A stretch of 64,000 nucleotides of DNA from Prochilodus magdalenae. Lineage: Eukaryota; Chordata; Actinopteri; Characiformes; Prochilodontidae. The DNA is taken from NCBI GenBank assembly GCA_024036415.1, contig JAMWET010001101.1:272501-336500 (forward strand), written 5' to 3'. The position numbers were made by a program, and so were the translations under genes. Below are positions 1 through 11,312 of the stretch, piece by piece. The notes beneath the pieces were generated by a model. It saw only the letters and a program-made list of their open reading frames with translations. It ran no database searches and was not told the origin of the DNA. Position 1 is the first letter of the stretch. Every line of letters starts with the position of its first letter.

Positions 1-124
1 CTTTAATGTTATTAAAATAATAAATCAAAATTCAGTGGAACCCCCACAGATTTCGTCACTGATTCTGTCGGAAAGGTTGTCTTTCTGAATTCAGTAATTA
101 CAGAGTTGGACTGCAGGCAGTTAC
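1..124 (+). repeat. Direct repeat copy A (partner at 1914-2046)
   Basis: This stretch is almost identical to 1914-2046, apart from a few substitutions and small indels. Both start CTTTAATGTTATTAAAATA and end GGACTGCAGGCAGTTAC. The copies flank Eph-like exon 3. The left limit is set by the window edge, so the repeat may be longer. Confidence 0.85.
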
Positions 125-755
125 GGTAAATTCTTTTGACAACGTCAAGCCGTGTCCTTAGGGGAGATGACTAAAGCTCATGCTGAGGCAATGTCAGTTT
201 TTCCTGGTACTCCTTTTGATGAAGTTTCATTGGAAGAGAACAGCATCTCTTGTCATCTTAGTTATGAATGCCATTTTTGATTACTATTTTTGTTAAGTCT
301 ATGGTTGTATTAAACTTGTAAATGTCCGGCGTTGGACAGTACAGAAATTCATGTGATCGGGATAATTGTAAAAAAATGTTATGCATTACTTCTGTTTGAG
401 AATATAATTTTTGATTAGGTAACATGAGTAAATCACCTTCTTATGTAATGAACATTCCCATAAATGGACTAATATCTGCATCTCCATGACTAATATGTGG
501 TATAGAAGAAAGAAGATGGAGGCTATCATAGCTAAATCTTAAAAAGGCCTTTTAAGTAGGGATTGTATTTCTTAGGTTATCTACCCAACTCTGCTAATGT
601 CTTTCTACGGTGGATATATTTCTAGAAAACCAGCAGATTCAGCAGTATCCATTCCATTCAAAAACCACACACCTACACATTTAATGTTGCTTAAATAGTT
701 AAAAACATGAAATGCAAACTGAATGCTAATGTAAAAACTGGATGCACTTTCTAAC

Positions 756-1365
756 CTTGACAAATGTTCCCCTCTGCCTGAAAACCGGCTCCGCAGACAC
801 AAGACCCTTGCAGAAGCCCCCATGTTCCATTTGACTGACATTCCATCTTTGGGGTAGAAACCTCATCCGCACCGTCCACACACTGGCCTCTGCTCAGTCC
901 TGATCCCGCAGATGATTCCTCAAAACTTGTCTGATTCATTGTAAAGCCTGGACATCTCGTGTAGAAGAGGCGCACAGCGTTAATTAGCATGCATGATCCA
1001 CTGTAGGAGAAGCCCAGATGGAAGCCCGTTTTGGAGATCTTTCCCAAATTCAGATCCTCAGCATACAAGTGTTCCTCCAAATCTTTAGGTTCAGTTATCT
1101 GGTTAAATGGACTTGGAGCTACAACTTCCTGCCCTCGTTGTTTGGTGTCAAAACTGACCACAGGTTCATCAGTCTCTAGTAGCAGGATAGTAACCGGTGT
1201 CCGGTCATCTTGAGCAAACTGCAAGTTTAACAGGAGCTCATGTGCATCCTTCCTGGGAAGCCATGTAGTCCACAATGTTGTCAGCTGGCTTTTAAAATTA
1301 GGATTACAGCCTTGATAGACATAGTGCACTGGACCCGGTCCCAGTTTCAGCCTGACCTTTTCCCA
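756..1365 (-). CDS. Eph receptor-like, exon 3 (ligand-binding domain and start of Cys-rich region)
   Basis: The translation carries the end of an Eph ligand-binding domain. The segment GFHLGFSYSGSCMLINAVRL, followed by the FYTRCP motif, matches the family pattern GF-x-AFQD-x-GAC-x-AL-x-SVR-x-YY-x-x-CP. Next comes a Cys-rich stretch (GQCVDGADEV, then GSCVCGAGF) equivalent to the start of the Eph sushi/EGF-like region. The exon starts at Trp after a TTTCTTTCAG acceptor and ends CAA-G before GTTAG. Its 610 nt, phase 0 to 1, agree with the large third exon that Eph genes carry at this position. Eph receptors bind membrane ephrins and signal through a cytoplasmic kinase, which lies off the left edge. 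The domain is divergent: the stretch that normally holds an internal DC/SC cysteine pair reads AQDDRTPVTIL and has no cysteine. I cannot assign an EphA or EphB orthologue. Confidence 0.85.
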
Positions 1366-1913
1366 CTGAAAGAAACCATTAGTAAAGTGTTTATATGTTG
1401 ATGTTATGTCCAGCATCCATTATGACTATACACACATACTGTGTGCACACACGCATCTGTGTATTTGTGCCAATGCATGGTCGGCTAATGAAATAAAATG
1501 AAGATTAAGTGTAAGCACCAGATGTCAGAATGTTTTATGTCTAATCCACATCATTCAGGTTACCCCGGTTTGGGAACTGCTGACATAGAAAACCAACACA
1601 CTATGTCAGTCAACCAGAAGTGCCTAAATTTTAGGATATGTTCATGAGTGTTCAGAAGTTTGGAAACTAAAAACTTGGCACTTAAATGAGTTGAGTAATT
1701 AGTGGAATAATGCTGTATCAAAGTGTTCTCTAAAGAGGAGGAGTTTATTTTCACCATGTCATCCAAGTGGTGTTGAAACTTGCGTGTGACTAGAAGACCC
1801 ATTTAGGGACCTTTATTTTTCAGTATACATAGAATAACAACACTGGGGAGAAGGTGGGTTCTCATCGAGGTGTTATTTATAATGCTCCAGCGCTTAATGC
1901 CCTTAATATGGGA

Positions 1914-2046
1914 CTTTAATGTTATTAAAATATTAAGAAATCAAAATTCAGTGGAACCCCTTGAGTCACAGATTTCATCACTGATTCTGTCGGAAAGATT
2001 GTCTTTCTGAATTCAGTAATTAGAGAGTTGGACTGCAGGCAGTTAC
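1914..2046 (+). repeat. Direct repeat copy B (partner at 1-124)
   Basis: Second copy of the direct repeat, in intron 2 of the Eph-like gene. It has a 4-5 nt insertion (TTGAG) after the GGAACCCC run compared with copy A. It is either an interspersed element or the mark of a local tandem duplication. Confidence 0.85.
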
Positions 2047-2874
2047 CAAATGTCAGAATGTTTAGCTTTTTTAATACAGTCATTTCTACAAATTGGAACC
2101 CAATTGTGAATACACAGCTCTAATCGGTAGTGTATTTTGTCTACTGTGAAATATGAGGTATTAGGAGTGTTACATTTATTATAAAGTCATTTTCAGGGTT
2201 ATGAACACTGTAAAACGGTTCAACCTAAATGTTGACTATGATTTGTTACAAGCAAATGAATAAGCGTTATTCCATCTAAAAAAAGGACTTCGAATAAACC
2301 ATTCTTTCAAACAAAGTCATTTTCTGAGTTGAGTAAAACTCATTCAACTGCTTGCAACAAACTGAAGTCATTTTTTAGGTGGCGCTTTTTACTGTCCAGC
2401 TTCCTCAGCCATTATGCGGACATCTGGAACAGCTTCCTCCTAGGCAGTTCAGTCCTATGCGGTTGTAAAGTATGAAGTGCAATAACAGAAACATTCTATA
2501 TAAATGGTTTGCGTGTGTATACATTTTAACAAATTGATATTGATATGGAAGAGAAAAAAAATAATTCATGGTCTGCATCATCACCGTCCAAAGAAGAACA
2601 GGTATCTCCAAAATGGCAACTTTACAGGAGAGGGCAGAACCCATATTTAACTTTAACCTTAGTCAATGGAACAAGACTTATTTCCCAAGCAGTTCTGAGT
2701 CATTTCTGTAGGTTTATCCATAAGGACTTTTACACAGTGTAAACAGCAGTGGCTCTGTTCAAATGATGCGTAATAATAAAAATCAGCAAAAATGGGGACA
2801 CGTGTTTATTCTTTGGACAGTGATAATATTCCAGTTACACCTATACTAAATGTGATTTCAAATGAGGAACTCAC

Positions 2875-2936
2875 CGCATTCTGTGGTCTGGAAATCCATT
2901 CTAGCTTCTCCTGTGAAGTAGAATCTAATATCTCCT
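2875..2936 (-). CDS. Eph receptor-like, exon 2
   Basis: A 62-nt exon bounded by TGTTTCAG and GTGAGT. It joins in frame to exon 1 (phase 1) and exon 3 (phase 0), giving EEILDSTSQEKLEWISRPQNA-like sequence (residues approximately 26-46). This matches the start of Eph ligand-binding domains, where an acidic E-V-x-LL-D-T segment is followed by L-x-W and a proline a few residues later. Eph genes usually have a 60-70-nt exon here. The call rests on frame, splice sites and this weak similarity together. Confidence 0.7.
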
Positions 2937-3176
2937 CTGAAACAGTGATTAAAAAGATTATTGGACACTGTATTTAACTCTGCTCTGTTTTAATAACACT
3001 ATTAATGATACCCAGGTTCTTCCATGTTTACACATAACATAAACAAAACAGACGGGGCAGGAAGTATGAAGCACAAATGATATCAGCCAAGTGACTCCTC
3101 AACTTCTACTACACACAGCGCGACGCCACAGGAGGACTCTGTAAGGCGCTACGCTGTTAGAACCGAGGTCCCTTAC

Positions 3177-3252
3177 CTTTAATAGGGGTCGACTGCGCGA
3201 AAGGTGTCACAGAAATGAAGGACAGCCACAGTAAACACAGGAGGAGCGCCAT
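3177..3252 (-). CDS. Eph receptor-like, exon 1 (start codon and signal peptide)
   Basis: The ATG opens a classic signal peptide, MALLLCLLWLSFISVTPFAQ, with probable cleavage near the Ala-Gln. The donor is AAAG|GTAAGG, leaving phase 1, which exon 2 completes. The surrounding 3.1-3.45 kb is richer in CpG than its flanks, consistent with a promoter. This is the first coding exon of the receptor whose ligand-binding exon lies at 756-1365. Confidence 0.7.
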
Positions 3253-3460
3253 AGCCCCGAGACTGACCGAGTCCTGTCGTATGCACCTTCTCAGACAGCA
3301 GGCTGACCCATGCTGGAGACAGTCCACATTATCCCTTCTGCGCTCCTACGCGTCTTCACGCGGCGCTGAGACCGTCACGGGGTTTTGGTGACTCCGATGG
3401 TTCTCCCGCCCTCCTACAGCCTGCTTCAGCTAGTGACGACACCTCACTGGAAATCACCAC
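3253..3460 (-). promoter_or_regulatory. Probable promoter/5' region of the Eph-like gene
   Basis: Sequence directly upstream of the signal-peptide ATG is locally CpG-rich (for example around 3345-3410), unlike the AT-rich flanks. No TATA box or transcription start can be fixed from the sequence alone. Confidence 0.35.
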
Positions 3461-4481
3461 TTAACGTCTGTAACATCTCAAACTGGAAAAGTGTCTCTTA
3501 AACAGCACGCGCTGAAGGTTTAGATGCTGAGGAGCTGGTCAGGGGGGATGGTGAAGAAAACACTAGAGAAACGTTTTCATCATTTTATTATTACGCTTTT
3601 TAAATGATCAGCATTTACATTTATGACAAAAATGTCTTAACATAAAGCTGCATGCTGTAAAATAGCCACATTATTTTAAATTTGCGGGGACATTAGCTAA
3701 ATCTGGAGAATTTGGGAAAATACCACTTTAGCATCTTCCCATGTTTAATATTTGTTGGTGAATGCCATCAAATGTCTCTGCTGAAAAACAAACAAACAAA
3801 AAAAACAACAACACAGGCCAGCATGTACTACATGCCGGCTTAGCTGCTCAGCCAGTACGGTCTAAATACTGATACTGTCAGAGCCAAACCTTGTATCTCC
3901 AAAACAACAACTTTACACGAGATTTCCAAATCATTTTGGATTACTTCTGTCAGTCAGTGTAACGTGTATGGCTGGATTTTCACATAATATACAGGGCAAA
4001 TGGCTTTTAAAAATGGAAATCAGAGAGAAACTGAGACAAACATTTTGTTGATGGCCATGGTAGGAACCATAGGCATGTTCAGCTGCTGATTAGCATATTA
4101 AGTCCCATTGCTGCTGATCTAGATTCAGATATATGACCTAAATTAACACCAGTTCAAAAACTGTTTTTAAGCTCCTTCCCATAATAGATAGCCTTTGCAC
4201 GTTCAGGATAAAATTTGCACTAAAAGTATTTTCCAAAATTATCTCAGCTTTCACTTCCTGTTTCTCTAGTTCCTAACTCATATAGTCATATGACAAAAAC
4301 TTCCACTTTTCCCATGAGGTTCCAGTGAATGACATTATCTAAAGCTACACTCAATCAGCAGTACTTCTGTTATTGTACTGATATCCTTCTACTGATGATG
4401 TCGCTTTCACTGTATAAACACTGACCTTACTTTCTAAGTATAAAGTACTCACAGCATGAGGTAAACTCATAATGGTATGTT

Positions 4482-4535
4482 TTATATATATATACATATA
4501 TATATACAGTATATAAGTGTGTGTGTGTGTGTGTG
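4482..4535. repeat. Compound (TA)n-(GT)n microsatellite
   Basis: Alternating TATATA with one CATATA interruption, followed after a short spacer by a GT run of about nine units. Short open frames through it are artefacts. Confidence 0.8.
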
Positions 4536-5377
4536 TTACAGGTCAGCCTACTCTTTCCTACCTTATGTACACTATATACATTTCAGTAGCTCCACATCAC
4601 ACTGGGTCAAAACATATGAGCAAATATCCAGAGCTAAGAAGTCATCACTAACTTTGTCCGCTGAGTCAGCCTGTTTCTCAAGGGGATGAGACTGCCTGTT
4701 TCCTGGGTGATTTAACCAGAATGCATTACTGACCTCAGCAGATATCTGACTTCCTCCTTTGAGGCCCTTTGGTCTATGGTTGCCAATAAACCCAAAACAT
4801 GCCTAAATGGCACCATAAATTGCACATACCAGGAAGTAGCTTCTGTATTTTTATGTATGATATACGTGTTTATAGAAAGTTCATGAGATAATGTTTTACC
4901 TGCTGACTTACTTTACTAATTTGCTGATTCTCCTCTCCCAGTAGGAAAAACACAATGTTGTGCTGACTCTAAACAACATTCTTCTGTACCAGATAAAGCA
5001 AAACACACAGTTCCTCCCTCAGGCACTCTGTGACAACATCTATTGGGTTGGCTTTCTTTCAAAAGTGAGTTGCCCACTAAATATAACACCATATAATGGT
5101 AATCAGAAAATGAAGTACTGGCTAGGTTGCTTTTCTTACTTTCCAAGAACAGGTGTACATGGCTCAGTTCTTAAATATATTGGTGGATTTGCATCTGTTT
5201 TGTTCAGATGAAGATGTTCTGAAGTAGATCTGTTTGATACGGGTGACCTTTTACAGTTAGTTTTAAAGTTTCCCCATCACACACAGAATGTGTCACAAAT
5301 CTGACACAATTTGTACAGCAAACTTGCACCACATCATGTACACAGCACAGTTTCCTGAGACACCTCGAAAACAAATT

Positions 5378-5383
5378 TTTATT
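5378..5383 (-). terminator. Candidate polyadenylation signal for ehbp1l1
   Basis: The first AATAAA hexamer on the minus strand downstream of the stop codon, about 1.55 kb beyond it. A variant ATTAAA lies closer, at 6384-6389. Either could be used; there is no transcript evidence here. Confidence 0.25.
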
Positions 5384-5555
5384 TTCCAAAGCAGATTTCT
5401 GAACAGTGCAATTCTAATAGTGCAGTGCATCTGAGAACAGCAGATAACTCTTCAACACATAAGCCAAACAAAAACAGGACTAGCACACCTTTAAAAGAAA
5501 TGAACCAGAATCTTCCACACATTCACACCATAATATATATTAACTACGTGACCTG

Positions 5556-5792
5556 GTAACACTTTACTGTGAGGTACTGTTCATAAGCCTACATACCAAA
5601 TACAACCCTATACCAAAGTTTATAAATGCTAATTCAAATAAGCATCATCTGTTAAAAAGGCTACTTCAGCTAACTTTAAACAAATTTGGCAAATGTAACA
5701 TTTATAGTGAATGACGCCTATGAGAATAAGAGGCTGTCACTTATGACAAGCTTATATAAATTTATGAACAGTAAACATAGTAAAGTGTTAAC
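5556..5792. mobile_element. MITE-like element with terminal inverted repeats
   Basis: The left end reads GTAACACTTTACTGTGAGG and then TACTGTTCATAA. The right end is its inverse: TTATGAACAGTAAACATAG followed by TAAAGTGTTAAC. The roughly 240-nt length, imperfect 30-38-nt inverted ends and no coding capacity fit a non-autonomous DNA transposon. Ends starting with a GTAACACTTTAC motif are typical of fish Angel-like MITEs; that family assignment is from memory and not tested. Confidence 0.6.
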
Positions 5793-6928
5793 TATTATTT
5801 TTCTAGTTTGCCAGTAACGAGGAGTCAGAAATAATACTGTCATTATGGAAGTTTCTCAGGAAATACATGGATCTTAAATGACTCACCACTGTTCTGCCAA
5901 TTTGCACCCAAAGTCTGTTTCCATGTAAAGCATTTAGTGGTTTTGGATGTCTTTGAAAACACAGGGCATAAAAAGTGAAACTAAAAGGTTGCGTTTTAGC
6001 TCATCGTGTGGGGCTTTAAACATATTTCTATACTCACACATCCTAACAAACACATACAGCTCAAACCAGTGTTAAAATAAATACTTTAAATATCAGTGTG
6101 CTAAAGAGCTTCTACCTACTTTTTAAATAAAGGCGGTCTTAAGACCTGTGGTAAAATGTATAAGGCATCCATTTGCTGTTCTTGAAGTGAATTTGAAGAT
6201 GAGATTAAGCATATTTTGGTAATGAGCCCAATCACTGAGAACAACTCTCAACAGCAACACAACAGGCCATCCAACTAATCACTTTACTAACTGTACCCTA
6301 TGTTTACTGTGTATGGATTTCTAACACTTGGCCATGTTTCTCTCACATGTCAATTTCTTGTCTAAAACCAGAATATCTGTGAATTTAATTCACTTAATTC
6401 ATTCCAATTTTACCTTTGCTCTTTATAAACATTACAAGTGATCCAATAAAACACCAATTCGCTTTAAGGCCTGTTAGTCTGCACCATTTAAGCATTGACA
6501 GCTTCTTGTCAAACAGTCCTTTGGCATTTCTCTTTAGCAAGCCAGGGGATATAATGCAAGGTCACAGCTATAGACTGTATAACTTGGCAATATTTAAACT
6601 GCAAAAGATAACATAAGTAACATTTTCCACATTTTTAAACTCTTTAAACAGAACTATAACTCTCCATGTCAGCAGATTGCACAAAAAACATCTTCGCAAA
6701 TTCAAAAAGGTACAAACTGACCTATAAAAAATATAGCTGTTCCAACAGCTCCACAAAAAATAAGCCTCCAATATGAGAACCCACTTTTTCAATGTGTCGT
6801 TTTCTCTCATTGAGTTCTTTTCTGAAGGTAATAGCCACACTCCTCTCATTTTCATGTTACGCAAATGTGCATAGTGATGGCGTTCATCCCTCTCACTCTT
6901 GTCCATATTTCTCATCCATATATGTCCC

Positions 6929-7019
6929 TCACTGTAATATGCACTTCTCTTTCCGACTGCCGTACTTTCTGCGTCTCTGCTCCAGACCTCTCTCCAGCCG
7001 CTCGTCTTCTTCCAGTGCT
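6929..7019 (-). CDS. ehbp1l1: ehbp1l1 exon 32 (C terminus, CaaX box, stop)
   Basis: 91 nt. [20 protein letters not shown], then SRKEKCILQ and TGA. The ending matches the EHBP1 C terminus, which also closes with a C-x-x-Q CaaX box. A Gln in the last position favours farnesylation, which would anchor the protein to membranes. Acceptor GCTGCGCAG. Confidence 0.95.
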
Positions 7020-10000
7020 CTGCGCAGCAGGAGAGATGAGAGAGAAATGAGAATAAAGGTGAAAATGAGTGAAACAAGTGAAATGTATTATTACCAGAGC
7101 ACTGTCCATATCCTGACCATATTGGTAATAACAGACCTTCAGGCTACATATATACAGCGTGCAGTATTTTCCTGCACATGCATTGACATTGATCAAAAGT
7201 TTTATGAAGGAATTTCAGATGCTAGTGCTCATAGGTACATCACAGGTTTCACATTATTTCTAACAATGATGAATCAAACTGTGAATGATTCTGTAACAGT
7301 TAAAAAGGCTGTAATATGATCAAATCTCAATAGCCAAATTCTTAAGAAAGTATTATACACAGACAATTATAGCTTACACACCAATACTTAAGTCTACACT
7401 GTATAAATCACTACACATAAACAGCAGTAAATATTAATATGAAAATGTAAAACTTTTGAATGCTTTCACATCACTTAAATTGTAATATGAATAAGAACGT
7501 CTCCAAGGCTATCAAGGACTACTGAATCATATATGTCTATGCCTAAAGAGCACTGTGCAGTGGAGACACATATTATAGATAATATTCGGAATATCAAATA
7601 TTATTCACCCTCTTTCTTTGGCATCCATGTCATGGACCAACTCATCTCTTTGGTTTACAAGAGACACCAATTCTTGCAGCAGCAACTGCTCTCTGGTTTT
7701 ATGGGCCTGTGTCTTCTGCCAATCTGCAAAAAAAGAAACAAGAGAAAATATGAGGGAGTAATTGAGATATTGTTTAGAAATGGAATGTCTACATCCACAA
7801 ACCTTATCTGAGCAACTCTGTATTCTAATGACCACAATTACTTGGAAAGACTATTATCAAGACTACTACCAGCAATAAAATAGATGTACCATTAGATGAA
7901 ATATGAAACAGAACAGAAGACGGGGCATTCGGGGGGACACTATCCATCTTGTTACCAGGAGTCATAATCAACTTGACAGCACAATAATGTATAATAACGA
8001 CTGTGTTCTGTAAAGGTAAAGCTATTCCTTACCTGCCACTTTGATGTACTTTAGCCAACAAGACTAGCTTTAAAGATCATATACGATCCTATATGAAAAC
8101 TTAAACAACTTATAGAATAAAAGAGTTCAATGTTATTGTTAAAGTTTTAAAACTTCCAAGATGATACACTCCCCAGGTGGAAACAGACTGGCCTGGGCTG
8201 CAAAGGCACAATGCAGGGCAGCCAAACAGAACAGACTCTGTCTTTAGAGGTAACAGCCTGTTTGACTTCAAGTAATGAAGAGAGAAAAAGAAATGACTGT
8301 TTTGTACATAACCAACACATATATCTTATCATAAGTGGGCAAAATGCTAGCTGTCTGTCTGGTAAGGAGAAGTCTAAAACCCGTCTCCAAACTAACTGAT
8401 GGTTATTCTGAACTAAGATTTCATCACTAGGCGGTGGACTCCTATCCCCAGGTTTTGGCTCAACTTGTTTTTTTAACTGACACATTAAACTAAGTCAACC
8501 AAGAAATCTGTGACAGAAACAACAAGTGCTGACATGATTCACCACAGAAAACACTACTCCTAGTTTCCATTTTATTGACAACCAAAAGTAGCAGGTGTAT
8601 GCAGCCAGGCAAGTGGAGGGAAACTTTTTAACAAATAAAATGAAGGTATAATCTTATTGAACTGAACAATGTTACCACAACAGTGAAAAGTTTCAATTGC
8701 ATTAAACTCCAGATATAGGGACCTGCTTTCATGATCACAAAACTTGGTGCAGTTTAGTGTGTGCAGTTAGCAAATATGGAATGGAATAAATATAGTCATG
8801 GTTTTCCATACTGCAGCAGTATCAAATCAAATGACCTTCTATCATGTCTTCTTCTTTCCTTTAGGACCTAGGTGTGCAACTAATATGTAGATCAATATAT
8901 TAGTAGTAAATATAAGACTAGATCACAGCAAATGGTCTTCAGGTCAGAGCAATGATATTGGGTACTATCTATGATGGCAAATAAATGTTTGTTTATTGTT
9001 GTTTATGTTGCGCTCTTTGTCTTACCCTCTACAGCCATGAGGTCTCTGAGTTCTTTCTTTAACAATTCAAACTTCCTTTCCAAATCCTGCTCCTCTTGCC
9101 TGTTAGAGAGTTGGAGAGAGTTAGAAAATGAGGAGCAAACCAATGTTGGGTTACAGTGCATCATACCATTAAAATGTTTGGAGTATTTATTAATATACAT
9201 TCATCGTCTATTAAAATAGTTGCACAAATAGCTGTGCCCAGAAGAATCAACCAACAGGAATCAAACTTGGTGGGTAGATTTGACATCGCAATACATGCGA
9301 ATGACTTAAGTTTCCAGGACGGGCCTTGAGGGAGAAATTTAGCAAGCAGTGACGCCAACACCACTGGCAGACGGCTGCACGACGCAGGACTACATGGACT
9401 ACGCCGACTGCCCTTAACACGACGTCAACGTCGCCAAAGACTGCATTAATGTCGTGCCAGACTGCCGTGGAGTGACTCAGAATGGCAGCCAATAGTCTTC
9501 AGTATGAGATCCGCTTTTGTTTTGGTGGAGACAATCAAAGAATCCATGTGTGGAGCATCACAAGTCTAGAAGACCTGGTGTTACTCCACCTCTATCCCTA
9601 CCACAATATCTGCAGGACCTGTGTATACATCTTCAAGACGCATGGGACGGATTATCAAGGGACACCATTAGGAATCTCTTCTGGCATGTTGCATTACCAA
9701 ACATAGCGGCCCGACACGATATTGAGGAGCTCAATACATTTTCCCCATATCAGTCCAAATTTATAATCATTTATTTACATTAGGCAACACAATGTATTTC
9801 AACTATTAAATCATGAATAATATAACATTATCATCTAGTCATCGTAACTTGAGTTGTCTGCTATCTGATGAACACTTTTAGATGCAAGGCACTCTGCATA
9901 TTCATTTCCATTTTCAAGTTTATCTTTAAAACTGTGCCACTTCATCAGCAATTTTTTATCATTTTCACCTCTGACATTGTTCTGGGCACTTTAAAATCTC

Positions 10001-11258
10001 TTATTTTCATGTTTTTACTGGAGGTACAAAGCAATAGCATGTTCAAATCATTAAAAATCTTAAATTATTATTTCATTAAGTTAAATTTAGTTGAATGGTA
10101 GTGTGCCTATGTGTTTTATACTCCCAGAGAATATATAGTAGGTGAAGGATGAGGTGAGGTGCATGTTGCATATTCTCACAGTAACTGCAAATGATCCTGT
10201 CTCCTGATTAAAGCGTTCTTCTTGTTAACAAGTGTGAACCACTCCTGAATTAATTTCTCTTCCTCCAAGCGTTCAGTGCCTATAAGAAACAGTAAACCAA
10301 ATTACCATCACAATATGACAAGCAACATTCAAACTTTGACTCCAGCTGCTGTGAGCCTGACAAATAAATATCATATACAGATAATGAATATAGCAGTTTA
10401 GCTAAGACTGAAAGTTTATTAATACTGCATTTCTATATTGTACATTCACACTCACTCTACTTCTTTCACACTGGCTTACCAGACTCCATCAGTCTTCGTA
10501 GTTTTTGCTCCACAATTCCAGCCCTGTGATCAATCTGCCTCTGCTCCGTCTCTAAAGCCTGCATTTCACTCAGAACATACTGACTGACATCCTTCACACA
10601 TCACACACAAACAAACATCACCGCAAAGATTACGAAACATCTTTAAACATTAGACGAAAGGAAAACCCCATCTCACACTGTCTACTGCTAAACATGTATA
10701 CAGGAATGTAGTATTTATAATAGTGGCCATTTAAGATTGCAGGATATAGGAAAACTCCTTTCCGTAGGTAAGCTTTTACACCCTTTACTCCACTAGTTTT
10801 ATTTCTCTATGAATAGCCTTGTATTAGGGTTATTCTTCACTCTAGTGGCTGCTAGTGATCCATTTAGAGATCTGCAGAACAGCTCCGGGGGCCTTCACAG
10901 GTGAAAACAAACGGTTAAACCGTGGTCCGGCACAGCATGTGCTACTCGGATCATTTGCTCGTTTATAAGCTGTTCCTTTTCCTTTAAACTGGTTTGTTTT
11001 TAGACAAGGCTGTTCTTTAAACTGGCTTAAAATAATAACAAAATGCACAAATAATTTGGTACAAACAAAATACCCTTGCCTAGATGGGATGGATGGCAAA
11101 CATAGCATTTTGTTTTGTTCATTTTTGGCAATAACTCTTAACAAAGTAATCGTAAAGGGAAACATGAATCAGAGAAGCAGCCAAACTGACCTGGCTATCT
11201 CCTACTGTTCTTTCTTCTCTCCTCTCTACAGTTTCAGCTAAAAACACACATGCACACG

Positions 11259-11312
<54 letters not shown>

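Larger units (their letters stand above)
3461..6928. other. Intergenic region between ehbp1l1 and the Eph-like gene
   Basis: I see no convincing gene here. It contains a (TA)n/(GT)n microsatellite at about 4485-4535, an inverted-repeat element at 5556-5792 and, close to 6928, the presumed 3' untranslated region of ehbp1l1. Open frames in this stretch are short and show no domain or splice support. Confidence 0.5.

Noticed and set aside
6568..7319. Long overlapping frames on both strands around the last ehbp1l1 exon
   Set aside because: Only the frame ending CILQ matches the family; the others are shadows.
10171..10279. Apparent in-frame TGA ending ehbp1l1 in the middle of the bMERB domain
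   Set aside because: The TGA spans a GTGAGA splice donor. Joining to exon 30 gives Leu and continues the family sequence, so it is not a truncation.
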